Assembly (NCBI GenBank): GCA_037178675.1 | Contig: JAYMGJ010000033.1 | Location: 1 to 17,657 of the forward strand | Length of the DNA stretch: 17,657 nt | Source: Scleroderma bovista | Taxonomy: Eukaryota > Basidiomycota > Agaricomycetes > Boletales > Sclerodermataceae | Direction of reading: 5' to 3' | In this document: one piece after another, positions 1 to 8,235 of the stretch | Position numbering within the stretch: position 1 is the stretch's first letter | Layout of the letters: the number at the start of each line of letters is the position of its first letter | The notes under the pieces: model-generated | The model's database searches: none | What the model saw: only the letters and a program-made list of their open reading frames with translations | Told to the model about the DNA's origin: nothing | Program-made: the position numbers and the translations under genes

Positions 1-18
1 GTATCAATCACCATTGAG

Positions 19-636
19 ATGCCTAGTGAATCTGTTGCCCCCAACATCCTGCAAACACTCTGGCCTCCAACTGTGGCACCAGATACCCATTCACCTCAGT
101 CTTTCAACTCTGCTGGCAATGACCATGTTCCTCCCACCTGCCCCTCTCCATTCATCATCAACACTGATGATGCCATAGCTGTGGATCAACCCACACTTTC
201 TGTCCTCATCCCAGTAAGTCCATTTAATTCACCCACACTTCTATACTCACATCCCCTGCAGTCCCCCATCACACCTGGTGATGATCATCCCCTCTCCCCA
301 TGCCCTCCCAACAGCATCATGACTGATGGAATGGCTTTGGATCCTGAAGCCATTCCTCTCCCCACTATCATGGTATGTCCCATCAATGTCCCTGATAACA
401 TGGCTCTGGCACCTGTGGTTGGAGATGATGGAAGTGGGCACTGGGGAAGCAAATACAATGAACACATAAAGTACTTTAATCTTCATTTTCATACCATTTT
501 CCTTTCCATAGACTATCTTTTATTTACACTGGTTATATTAGATACTTTTATGTTTGACCTTTCCTGCATCCATCTTTCTTTGTACTTTTTTTTGCAACAC
601 TTCTTTGTGCAAATGAACTATGTTTCCTTTCATTAA
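19..636 (+). CDS. Pro/Ser-rich hypothetical open frame, possibly the 3' part of a gene entering from the left
   Basis: A 205-codon frame opens close to the window edge. Its first 120 or so residues are rich in Pro, Ser and Thr with no recognisable domain; the last 50 are hydrophobic and AT-rich and probably read through non-coding DNA. A good fungal intron lies inside it: donor GTAAGT at 214 and acceptor CTGCAG ending at 261, 48 bp and in phase, so the frame stays open whether or not it is spliced. A second donor-like GTATGT lies near 374, and a possible 41-bp intron runs from about 470 to an acceptor CCATAG. A more conserved-looking patch (residues GHWGSKYNEHIKYF) falls just before that last donor. 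I do not recognise the protein. It could be real terminal exons, a decayed gene, or chance in a CpG-poor region. The upstream half would be outside the window. Confidence 0.25.
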   Translation: MPSESVAPNILQTLWPPTVAPDTHSPQSFNSAGNDHVPPTCPSPFIINTDDAIAVDQPTLSVLIPVSPFNSPTLLYSHPLQSPITPGDDHPLSPCPPNSIMTDGMALDPEAIPLPTIMVCPINVPDNMALAPVVGDDGSGHWGSKYNEHIKYFNLHFHTIFLSIDYLLFTLVILDTFMFDLSCIHLSLYFFLQHFFVQMNYVSFH

Positions 637-1120
637 TTAATATGTATGAAATCCATTTTGTTCCATACTTACATGCAATTTATTTGTTTCATTTAAGAAA
701 TAGTATTATACCCATGGCTATGTGCACATGCTGGTAATCATTTAACAGCCAAGGTATGCCAACATGAGCCCAACACACTCATCACAAGGTGTTTCTAGTT
801 CCTAGTAAATGATTCCTAATCAATGGTATTTTTTACAGCCTAATCCTTTTCATTGGTCCTGTGGTGTCATTCTACTGCTTTTCAGAAGGTACCATGGTTG
901 CATTGGTATACAACATAATACATTTTGACAATTGTGTGAACCAAATCTTATTGGAAATTTCATTTTAACATGTGCTTCACATAACTCTACCATAGTGAAA
1001 ACTCTGGTGTGGTGAAAGCTCCACTGCAGTTAACACTGCCAGTTAATATCTTTGTAATATTTGTCATGTGTGGAGTCAGCCACACACACTAAGGTTAGAT
1101 TGTAATTGATGCTTCTCATA
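637..1120. other. AT-rich stretch with no recognisable feature
   Basis: I see no sustained open frame, repeat or RNA signature here. By eye there is not one CpG dinucleotide, in keeping with the whole left end of the window. Confidence 0.5.
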
Positions 1121-1123
1121 TAT

Positions 1124-1845
1124 CACTGCAAGCATTTCTCAAGTTTCATGACAAAACATTGTAAAAGAAATAGAAGAAAGAGATACTCTTTTATTTAAAA
1201 TTTTGTTTAACAAAAAAGACCAATATCATACAGCATCATTTCTGTCATTTTGTGTCAAGACATGATTTGAGATTATTTCTTATGTTAGGACTATAAAATA
1301 TTTATCCTTTTTCTTCTGCCTGTTCTTTGCAAAACAAATACAGACAACACAATGTAACTGTTCTCATAGCAAGCATTTTGACATGTTTTATTAGAAATAA
1401 GATACCATATTATTCTTCAAAACATGTTGAAAGAAAACAACAAATCTTTCTTCAAGAAACATGGTTGTTCCTGGATGCTGATTGGCTGGCTAGAGTGCTA
1501 TGACCAAAAATATATAGCATGCTTCCTAAACATTTATTTTTATAGAACAGAATATCTTTTAATTCAATTTTTCACCTCAGAAAATTGAAAATGCTTGCTG
1601 TGAGAAAACTTACATTGTTTTTTCCTTATTTGCTGTGCAAGGGACAGGCAGAAGAAAAAGGTTAAATTTTTTATATTCCCAACATAAGAAATGATCTCAA
1701 ATCATGTCTTGACACAAAAAATGACAGAAATGATGCTGTATGATATTGATCTTTTTTGTTAAACAAAATTGTAAATAAAAGTGTATCTCTTTCTTCTATT
1801 TTTTTACAATGTTTTGTCATGAAACATTGAGAAATGCTTGCAGTG
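1124..1845. mobile_element. Long-inverted-repeat MITE, CACTA-like (non-autonomous DNA transposon)
   Basis: The segment 1121-1379 is repeated in reverse complement at 1588-1848, with only scattered mismatches and small indels over about 255 bp. A 208-bp AT-rich loop (1380-1587) separates the arms. The outermost bases are CACTGCAAGCATTTCTCAA on the left and its reverse complement on the right (one small indel further in). Both ends are flanked by the trinucleotide TAT (1121-1123 and 1846-1848). CACTR termini with a 3-bp target duplication are the family signature of CACTA (EnSpm) transposons. There is no transposase frame, so it would need one supplied in trans. The open frame on the minus strand inside the right arm is a by-product of AT-rich DNA. 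Alternatives are a foldback element or two inverted copies of another repeat; a 3-bp duplication alone is weak evidence. Confidence 0.55.
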
Positions 1846-1997
1846 TATGGCATAAACCTATATTCTAATATACCTGCCATCACCATATAGTTTTGTTCCC
1901 ATGGAAATTTGGTTTTTAATGACATCAGATACCACCAAGTTGTTTATATAGTGCAATATATCCTTTTTCAAAATGTTTGCTTCATCCACACCAAAAC

Positions 1998-2370
1998 CAC
2001 AGTAGTTACATTTATCCTGTGGTAGTGACACTCAAATCCACAGGAGGGACACCTAACCTGCTGCAGTGCCCACCCTACCCATTGTTGCACATCACCTACT
2101 CACCTTACCCACTGTAGCTACACCCCAATCAAGATAGTGACACCTTCCTGCAATACTGTCATCTAATCTGTTATAATCACACCTTACCTGCAGTTTTTGA
2201 AACTCACCTGCAGTGGTTACACCATATCCATGGGAGTGACACCTTAACCATAGTAGTGACACCCAATCTGCAGTGGTTACCCCCCTCCTCTGATAGCTAC
2301 ACCTTATCTGCAGTAGTGACACCTAACCAGCTGTAGTCACAACTATCCAACAGTTGTTGCACCTCACCAG
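1998..2370 (+). repeat. 20-bp minisatellite, about 18 diverged tandem units
   Basis: Degenerate tandem units of mostly 20 bp follow the pattern CTGCAGTAGTGACACCTTAC. The clearest run is from about 2111 to 2370, where successive units keep an almost exact 20-bp register; a few units to the left differ by 1-3 bp or carry an insertion. The short minus-strand frame across part of the array is a by-product of the repeat, since 20 is not a multiple of three. Confidence 0.75.
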
Positions 2371-2987
2371 GTGCCATCAGGGGGAGAGTTAGGCTATCAG
2401 AGGTGCACAATTATTGGGAAGTGTTAGTTTTTGGTGATTTTCACCTCTTCTTATGATTCTATTCCTTGCTATCATGGTCTACCCTACTTACCACCAACTT
2501 GTTTCAGCTTCATAGCTGCATTGTAGCACTAGATGTGCCCTTGACTTGTTTCCTTGACTTGTTGTTTACATTTGTTTACCCAGAAGCACACATACCCTGT
2601 AGAGTCCAGTGTTTCTGCTCTTCAGTTACTCATACTGGACTCTAGGTACTGCGTACCTCTCCACAACAGTCTATATCACAAGTTACTCACACTGGACTCT
2701 AGTCTAAACCTTATCTGAGCAGCTCAGCAGCACTTTGTGTGCTTTTAGCAAGTTTTGGCTTGAACAGAAGAGACCTTGCATAATGAAAGAAAATTGCACA
2801 TATTGTAGTGAATGAAGCTCACTCTTGGTTGCCAAGAGCTATCACAAAGCACTAGAGTACTTTCACAAAATGTGTTACAAGGTCACACAACTGGTATTGC
2901 TCAGCACCACTCTACCACTGAGGTTCATGCCACATGCACAAGAAGCCTATCAGCTCCTATCAACCACAATGGTGTGTAGATAATGTA
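2371..2987. other. No gene seen; contains a cluster of short inverted and direct repeats
   Basis: No coding signal is visible. The motif ACTGGACTCTA occurs at 2634-2644 and 2691-2701, and its reverse complement TAGAGTCCAGT at 2600-2610, so an 11-bp perfect stem with a 23-nt loop can form. The direct copies share a longer context (AGTTACTCAYACTGGACTCTAG). Between them is the perfect palindrome AGGTACTGCGTACCT (2644-2658), which contains the first CpG of the window. A purine run at 2380-2388 followed by TGTTAG at 2422 could be a copia 3' end, but I could not find a convincing LTR. Confidence 0.5.
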
Positions 2988-3661
2988 TCAATCATAAAGA
3001 GCTAGTATACATGTTGGAGCAGAGGGAATGTAATGAAGCAGGGCTAGTGGCATGTGTGATGGAAATTGTTCAAGACCAAGAGCAGACTTGAAGCATAGAA
3101 GATTAACCCCTGACATTTGTGCCATTTGTTGCACTATGAACATGTCTAGCACAGCAGGATGTGATGACAGCTGAAGAACATCAAAAAGAGTACAATGTTG
3201 GCCTGAAGGGATAGAGGGATGGACATGGAAGTAAGGCAATGGTAATGACATTTGTATTCAGCATTTAGCACTAAAAATGACTATGCTCACATGATGCATG
3301 TGAGCAAACTCTTTGAGATGATGGAATATGTCTAAGGGCAAGGAAGGGCAGGGCAAGATGGACTGGTGGTGACCTATCATACTCTGGTGCCAATAAGGGA
3401 AAGGAGGACAATTCAAACCAAAAGCAAGATAGAAAGAGCAAACAAGCAAGCCATACTATACCTGTATGGGCTAAGCACTGCCTGTGATATACTAATGGGA
3501 TTGGTGTCTGGTGTCACAAAAGTGAAGACAATGAGAAATTTTGTCTGTAGAGAGAATTTGCAACATCAACCTCAAGAGACACAAATGGTAATGCTATCAC
3601 AACATTGCATGACCATAATGGGTTCAGATCAATCACAAACATTTGCTGATTGGCAATGGGT
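2988..3661. other. Probable decayed coding DNA, not resolved
   Basis: Both strands show short open stretches with no family resemblance I can defend. On the plus strand there are lysine- and glutamate-rich fragments broken by many stops, including a 105-codon frame at 3366-3683. Because a recognisable plus-strand remnant begins immediately afterwards, this may be the more decayed upstream part of the same gene. Confidence 0.3.
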
Positions 3662-4093
3662 GGATCAAAGGACCTACAGGTGATACAAGAAATGGAAAAG
3701 CTGGAGATGGCAGAATAGATAAAAAAAATGCTACAGTCAGTGCAAAACCAATGCTGCATATGTCTAATCCATGGCTTGCAGGAGATCAGAAGACACATGC
3801 TGATTAACTGTCCATCATTGATGGAGTGCCTAGGTATAAGCTAGAGGGAATATATGGATTGGAGATGAAGGCTCCAGTATCAAAAACACCATAAGTCACA
3901 AGACCTCATCTGCTTTATATGCCATGTATCACAGATCACAGATGACCTGCACCCAACAGTAAAGAAGGCAGAAAAGAATGAGAAAAAATGTGATGATAGT
4001 GATATAATTGCATCAATGGTATTTGAGATTTATCATGAGGGAAAGCTGAAAGAAAAGGCAAAAAAGCATTATGGAAGACAGTGGGACCATTGA
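3662..4093 (+). pseudogene. Remnant of the C-terminal zinc-binding region of a RecQ-like (P-loop NTPase) helicase family protein
   Basis: One reading frame stays protein-like for about 140 codons despite three in-frame stops (after MAE, after GIS and after DWR). It contains a cysteine/histidine cluster, QCCICLIHGL, followed by HMLINCPS. About 60 codons on comes LICFICHVSQITDDLHP, then KCDDSDIIASMVFEIYH and a closing GRQWDH before a stop. The order (CxxC...H...C, then a CFxCHVxQ...DxLHP block, then C-x-aliphatic-aliphatic-A and a terminal W) resembles, from my knowledge of basidiomycete proteins, the tail of the multiplied RecQ-like helicases of Agaricomycetes. The helicase core itself is not in the window. 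Stops and CpG loss indicate a dead copy. The match is by eye only, so the family call is tentative; that it is old coding sequence is more secure. Confidence 0.42.
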
Positions 4094-4406
4094 ACCTTCA
4101 CCCAAGAGGCTCACTAAGGTAAGAGAAGGTAAATAGTAGCCAGAGTGTCTCATTTGTTAGCTTTTAGGGTGCCTTTTCTTGCCTCACTGCAGTTTTTGGG
4201 GACATCTGTAGCTAGGATGGAATGGTGGTTTCCTTGATAATGCTCTGAATATGCTGCATAACTTCAGACACAGGGACTAATGTCAGGGAGCACATGACCA
4301 TAGGCATAGTCCTGTACTGTTGGTACTAGTGAGATTAAATTGAAGACATGCATATAAGATCATACCCATTTTACTAAAGCATTAACCCAATGTATCTTGA
4401 ATACTT
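4094..4406. other. No recognisable feature
   Basis: Stops occur in all frames, with no repeats or RNA-like structure noted. It separates the helicase-like remnant from an LTR remnant. Confidence 0.45.
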
Positions 4407-4605
4407 TGTTCAAAGAATCCACAAGTTATCACTCTTGTGCCCAGTTTTAGAGACTAAATTGCAGGGAGAGCTACAGAATACAGACCTTGTGCTCAGTGAC
4501 AGAGACTGAAGAGAAAAGACTCTGGGCATGAAAATTTCATGTCTACAAACAAAGCAAACAAGAGGGAACAAAGGAAAATACAAACCACAAATCATCTGAT
4601 AAACC
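4407..4605 (-). mobile_element. Truncated, internally duplicated copia LTR remnant
   Basis: This aligns with the 227-bp LTR of the intact copia element further right. It begins with the same TGTTCAAA edge. It shares the block around AGAGACTGAAGAGAAA, the CTCTGGGCAT/GAAAATTTCA stretch and ACAAACAAAGCAAACAAG. It differs in two ways: a duplication of about 50 bp repeats the CTTGTGCYCAG...AGAGACT segment (near 4434 and 4486), and the last 60 or so bases of the LTR are missing or unrecognisable. It is the most diverged copy of the family in the window. The open frames across it are not genes. Confidence 0.7.
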
Positions 4606-4962
4606 CTGAGGGTGTGCAGCACATCCCCCTGTGGAGATTAAATACCAGAACTGCAGAGGAATATGAGATGACCCTAGGCAAAAACACCAAGGACCTTACT
4701 ACATGCGAGACTCTGAGAGGAATAGGATGCAAGTGCTAGGGCAAAGACTCAAGATGAGCTCAAATGGAGAGCCTCTGGGTGCTGGATTGCACTGTATATA
4801 TACTACTGTACATGAGGGCTACACAAGGCTATCCATGAGGCTACATACTGTGCAATGCTATATTAGTGATGTCATAGTGGAGCTAAGGCTATGCAAGATG
4901 ACATCAAGGAAGGCAGCATGTACAGCATGAGGCATGGGTCTAGACTAGGTAGATAAGATACA
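4606..4962. other. No gene seen; probably the body of a second LTR
   Basis: Short frames only. The stretch directly precedes the 4963-5033 repeat and contains TATA-like runs near 4796 and a row of GATA motifs near 4950, so it may be the rest of a minus-strand LTR whose outer edge I could not locate. Confidence 0.35.
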
Positions 4963-5033
4963 GCTGTACACTAAGATAAGATAAGACACTGTCTAATCAC
5001 AGATTAGATAAGATAAAAAGTTGGTCCATTACA
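4963..5033 (-). repeat. Terminal part of a second LTR family, copy 1
   Basis: About 60-70 bp here recurs at 8678-8736: GCTGTACACTAAGATAAG, then GATAAGA, then AAAAAGTTGGTYCATTACA. Copy 1 carries an extra 12 bp in the middle. On the minus strand both copies begin with TGTAATG, a plausible LTR start. Copy 2 is immediately preceded (minus strand) by a polypurine tract and copy 1 is not, so copy 1 would be a solo LTR or an outer LTR end. Several GATAAG motifs lie inside. Confidence 0.55.
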
Positions 5034-5533
5034 AAGATCTACCATCAAGGTTCATTACAGAATACCACCACTTGCTTTTGTTGTCCTTTGGTATTGGTTG
5101 TTGGTTGTTTTGACCTCTTCCCTCACTTAGATGCACAACATTCATCAAATTGCTGATGTAGAATTTAGCTCCTTGTTAGTAATTGTCCTGGAGTCAGTTA
5201 AATAATCAAGTTACAGTGCTCATTCAGAATCACCTATTTCATAGTTGTGTCCTGCAAGTATCAAGCCTGTGCCAATGCAGTTGGCACTTTTCAAGTTTCC
5301 CATATGCCATTGATTTCCTGATGATGACACAAACATTGGACAACAACATGTCTCTAAACAGTGTCACATGTTTCTAATATAAAAGCAACAAGTCCTCAAC
5401 ACTGGCATTCAAGAGCTTACTGGCCATCTCCAATTTCTATAGCTTGTATTGCACTGCTGTCACTTCTGTTTCTTCTTCCTTCAGTGCCCTCTTTAACTAT
5501 GTCTTCAAAACCTTCTTCTACAACATACCATAG
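5034..5533. other. No recognisable gene
   Basis: Two short plus-strand frames occur here, but without conserved motifs or reliable splice signals. The motif GGTTCATTACA recurs just after the LTR edge (near 5050), echoing the LTR terminus. Confidence 0.35.
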
Positions 5534-5797
5534 CAGGAATCTGGCATTGCCCCTGAACATGCTGTTTCAAATAGCAATCTAGGTCCTGGAAAGGACAAGC
5601 ATCCCAGCCTATGTGCCAGGGAAGGATTGGAAGAGGAGTACCACAGTCAACATGGTGTGGTGGAAAGTTTGAAGAAGGGAAAAATAGCAGATGATGAAAA
5701 CAAAGTCAAGCATGCATCATGCACCTTTGGTGAGATCACAGCTGGACTAAGGGTGCCACTGCAGATCAACATTGGATTTGCAACAATGGCATCAAGG
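5534..5797 (+). pseudogene. 88-codon open frame ending in a splice donor; possible exon of an unknown gene
   Basis: Between a TAG at 5531-5533 and a TGA at 5798-5800 there is an open frame without an ATG near its start. Its composition looks like protein: a Lys/Glu-rich middle (ESLKKGKIADDENKVKHA) followed by a hydrophobic end (GLRVPLQINIGFATMA). The frame closes at AAG|GTGAGT (donor G at 5797), and a plausible acceptor GCAG ends at 5843, giving a 47-bp intron of typical fungal size. No start exon and no continuing downstream exon could be traced. I do not recognise the family. It may be one exon of a decayed gene, or a chance frame. Confidence 0.3.
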
Positions 5798-5843
5798 TGA
5801 GTTATCTCCCATCTTAGAGTACTACTATCATTGAACATTGCAG

Positions 5844-6014
5844 CATCCTTGTAGCACTAAGGATGACTACCAACATGAACAAGGACAAGCTTATCTGAGC
5901 ATCTGCCCTTATGAGAATTGTTTTCACTGCTGCAGCAGCTTTTATGTCCAGGGCATTCTTTATGAGGTTTAAAAAAGAAGAACCTGAGGAAAAGCTTGTG
6001 AGAATCTCCTCTCC
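5844..6014. other. Host-side flank of the hAT-like insertion
   Basis: Plus-strand sequence with several stops precedes the 8-bp target duplication. Nothing recognisable. Confidence 0.3.
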
Positions 6015-6705
6015 CCTCTGGTTAGAGTTTAAAAGTCCAGTCCAGTCTGGTCTTTTTGCCTTTTTAGAAAAGACCAAGACTGAACCAGTCCTAAAAATCT
6101 CAGAAATTGACAGGACCAGGACCGGTCCTGAGTGGTCCTCAGGACCACCCAAAACCATTAGTATGGTACTTAACCTAGTCATCAGTATGATACTTCATCT
6201 GATCATAACTATGGTACTTAACAATAATAGAGGGTATTTGTAAATGTTGTTTTCAGGCTTCAGGGTCTCACTAAAGGTCATAGCCACCAATGAGAGCAAT
6301 CCAAAAGTGGTCTTACATAAGCAATTCATTAAGATTTGACAGTGCTATGGCCAAAATACATTTTCAGAGCCAGTGTAAATTTTTTGAAAAACATTATATA
6401 TCATTTGTGTGTAATGTACTGGTGTTAGCATAGTGGTGACTAGGTTAAGTGGTGTCATCATTATGTTAAGTGGTATTATAGCTAGATTAAGTAGCTCATT
6501 ACCCCTAATAAATAAGGGCTAAAGACCAGTCTGGACCAATCCAGGACTGGTCCTTGATCACCCCAGAAAAGTTAGGACCAGGACCAAGACCATCAATGAC
6601 CAGGGTAGAACCAGGACTGCAGTCTGGTCCTAAATCAGTCCAGTCCAGTACAGTCCTTGGTCTTTTTGCAGTCCTAGGACTGGACTTTTGAACTCTACCT
6701 CTGGT
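6015..6705. mobile_element. Non-autonomous hAT-like transposon (MITE) with its 8-bp target duplication
   Basis: The element proper is 6023-6697 (675 bp). The left end reads TAGAGTTTAAAAGTCCAGTCC and the right end is the reverse complement of TAGAGTTCAAAAGTCCAGTCC: 21 bp with one mismatch. The same 8 bp, CCTCTGGT, flank it directly at 6015-6022 and 6698-6705. An 8-bp duplication with short TAGAGTT-type termini is characteristic of the hAT superfamily. Behind the termini, on both sides, lie many inverted and direct copies of GGACC/GGTCC and CCAGTCC. Further in is a set of about 28-bp units containing ACTTAACCTAGTCA on the left and their complements on the right. There is no transposase frame; the 110-codon frames over the left part are by-products of the repeats. 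It would depend on an autonomous hAT element elsewhere in the genome. Confidence 0.78.
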
Positions 6706-6982
6706 AACTGGTTGGCATACTCACTTGGTATCTTAGAAAATCATTATCATGCTGGGTTTACATGTCAAGTATTATATGTACCTTTTGCAATCCAACTAAT
6801 ATGAGTGTACACCAGTGGTTCCCTATTTCAATGTCTGACCACACATGCAGTTTCTGTAATCTTTGTTTTTCAGGATGTAATTATAAACACACCATGAAGA
6901 GGTTCAAAAGCTCCATAGCATTGTCCCTTATCAAGACTGGTTCTTCACCAATCTGATCTCTGTGGAAGGTTTGGGGGTCAGG
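6706..6982. other. No gene called; short Cys-rich open frame
   Basis: A 64-codon plus-strand frame at 6762-6956 contains CTFC and CSFCNLCFSGC, which recalls a zinc finger, but the His spacing fits no C2H2 pattern and there is no longer context. It may be a coding fragment cut by the hAT insertion. I leave it uncalled. Confidence 0.25.
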
Positions 6983-7058
6983 GGATGGTCTAGTGGTAAG
7001 ACTGAGGTGCTACATAGCATAGTTGTGCTTCCTGAATGATAGGAAGGCTCAGCCGTCC
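6983..7058 (+). ncRNA. Candidate tRNA-sized structured RNA or tRNA-derived SINE head
   Basis: This 76-nt segment has nested complementarity along its whole length. The ends GGATGG (6983-6988) and CCGTCC (7053-7058) pair. Just inside, CTGAG (7002-7006) pairs with CTCAG (7048-7052). Between these lie a D-arm-like hairpin GTCT-AGTGGTA-AGAC (6988-7002), a short GCTA/TAGC stem, and a 6-bp hairpin CTTCCT-GAATGAT-AGGAAG (7028-7046). TGGTCTAGTGG resembles a Pol III A box. No convincing B box is present and the last arm lacks a TTCRA loop, so it is not a normal tRNA. It could be a diverged tRNA pseudogene, a SINE head, or a chance fold near the LTR edge. Confidence 0.35.
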
Positions 7059-7106
7059 AAGAGTTTGATGGAGTGTCCAAGTATAAATGGGCAGCAACTG
7101 AGTACT

Positions 7107-7572
7107 TGTACAAGGTCTGAGATGGAGAGTGTGAAGAGAGAACAGATGAGAAGTATCTTTATTCAATATTCAAACTCAAACTACAATAGACCAAGTGTCT
7201 AGGTATTTATACTGAGTAGAGCGGACAAGATGATGTATGGGAAGGCAGGATTACCAACAAATGACAAGCACAGTCACACTACACACTGAGTAAGTACAGT
7301 AAGTGGAATAACTGGTTTACTGCTAGGTATTGTATTAGTAATGCAATGGAACAGGAACATATAGTAACTGGAAACGAGAAAGAAAACATATTAGATAATC
7401 ATACAGAAAGACTGAATGAACAACATGCTCACCAATCAGTGGTGATACAGGACAGATAAAGAGAAACAGAAAAGGGGAGTACATACTATAAATATACAGT
7501 GAATGTGTGGACATGATCAGACAATAGGGTACAGAGTGATCAGATGTCATGGTTGTGACAGTATCCCCCTCT
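7107..7572 (-). mobile_element. Probable 3' LTR and polypurine tract of a lost Gypsy-type retrotransposon
   Basis: On the minus strand an AGAGGGGGATAC purine tract (7561-7572) is followed directly by TGTCACAACC, a typical fungal LTR start, at 7560. Moving through the LTR, a TATA-box-like TATAAATA lies at 7204-7211 and an AATAAAG poly(A)-type signal at 7157-7163, in the order and spacing expected of U3, R and U5. A possible outer end ...TTGTACA falls at 7107, giving about 454 bp. The internal domain beyond the tract is absent, so the element is truncated. The left edge is a guess, and no second LTR or target duplication is available. The Gypsy assignment rests only on LTR length and terminus. 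Confidence 0.45.
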
Positions 7573-7931
7573 TATGACCAAGCTTACAAGGCTGCAATGT
7601 GTATTCCACACTGATTGTGTGTGACCATTGTCTAGGTTTGAAAATTGGTTAGGGTGTATACAAGACTGGCCTTCATCAGCAAATCCCTTATTTTGGGACA
7701 GTAATTACCATAATAGTACAGTATTTGACAGTACTTACAGGATACATTGCCACAGGGTCCCAGTTCCATGGGAACATAGCACTGACACAGCATGTCACAG
7801 TACATTGATTTTTTACAAAAATTTCACCAAGTCCCACTGCTTACCCCACCCTCACTGGCACTGACACTGTACTAATTGCATGCACTTCAAACAGCATTGA
7901 CCACACCACCACAGTGTGATTGCCCTCACAG
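7573..7931. other. No recognisable gene
   Basis: A short 78-codon plus-strand frame at 7628-7864 is low in information. Nothing else is seen before the intron-like array. Confidence 0.3.
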
Positions 7932-8235
7932 GTATGTTTTCTTTTTTCATTTCATATGCTAACTATTGTTACAGGTCTTCTGTGAGCGCACACCTGCACC
8001 TATGTATGTACACCTATGCCCACACAAGGCAAATCATTGCCTCCACTATTTGGTATGTTTTAATTTCATTTACTATGTAACTATTACAAGTCCACTATAT
8101 GCACACTTGTCCTACATACACCATGCAGCCCAGCTGCATTAGCATCCCTGCATGCACTCCCACATTGCCTCATCCTACAGGTGTGTTTTTTCTCCTTTTC
8201 ATTAATCAATTATTATCACATGTGCACATCCACAG
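7932..8235 (+). other. Three evenly spaced intron-like segments (relic of a multi-exon gene or exon-intron duplication)
   Basis: Candidate introns lie at 7932-7974 (GTATGT...TGCTAACTAT...TTACAG, 43 bp, an excellent match to the fungal consensus), 8053-8090 (GTATGT...TGTAACTAT...ACAAG, 38 bp) and 8181-8235 (GTGTGT...CACAG, 55 bp). Donors are 121 and 128 bp apart. All three share a GTRTGTTTT start, a T-rich middle with TTTCATT, and an AAYTATT block near the 3' end, so they look like copies of one unit. The intervening 80-90 bp are rich in CAC, TGCA and ACAC and encode nothing I recognise; the reading frame across the spliced pieces is uncertain. Confidence 0.4.

Noticed and set aside
2422..2668. 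Possible copia LTR beginning TGTTAG and ending CACAACA, with a purine run at 2380-2388
   Set aside because: The purine run is over 30 bp from the supposed LTR start, no partner LTR or target duplication exists, and the ends could not be fixed.
5814..6243. Open frames of 110-122 codons on both strands near 5.8-6.2 kb
   Set aside because: They run across the target duplication and terminal repeats of the hAT-like element; their sequence is that of the GGACC/GGTCC repeats.
6762..6956. Cys-rich 64-codon frame suggesting a zinc finger
   Set aside because: Cys/His spacing does not fit C2H2, CCHC or RING patterns, and the frame has no neighbours supporting a gene.
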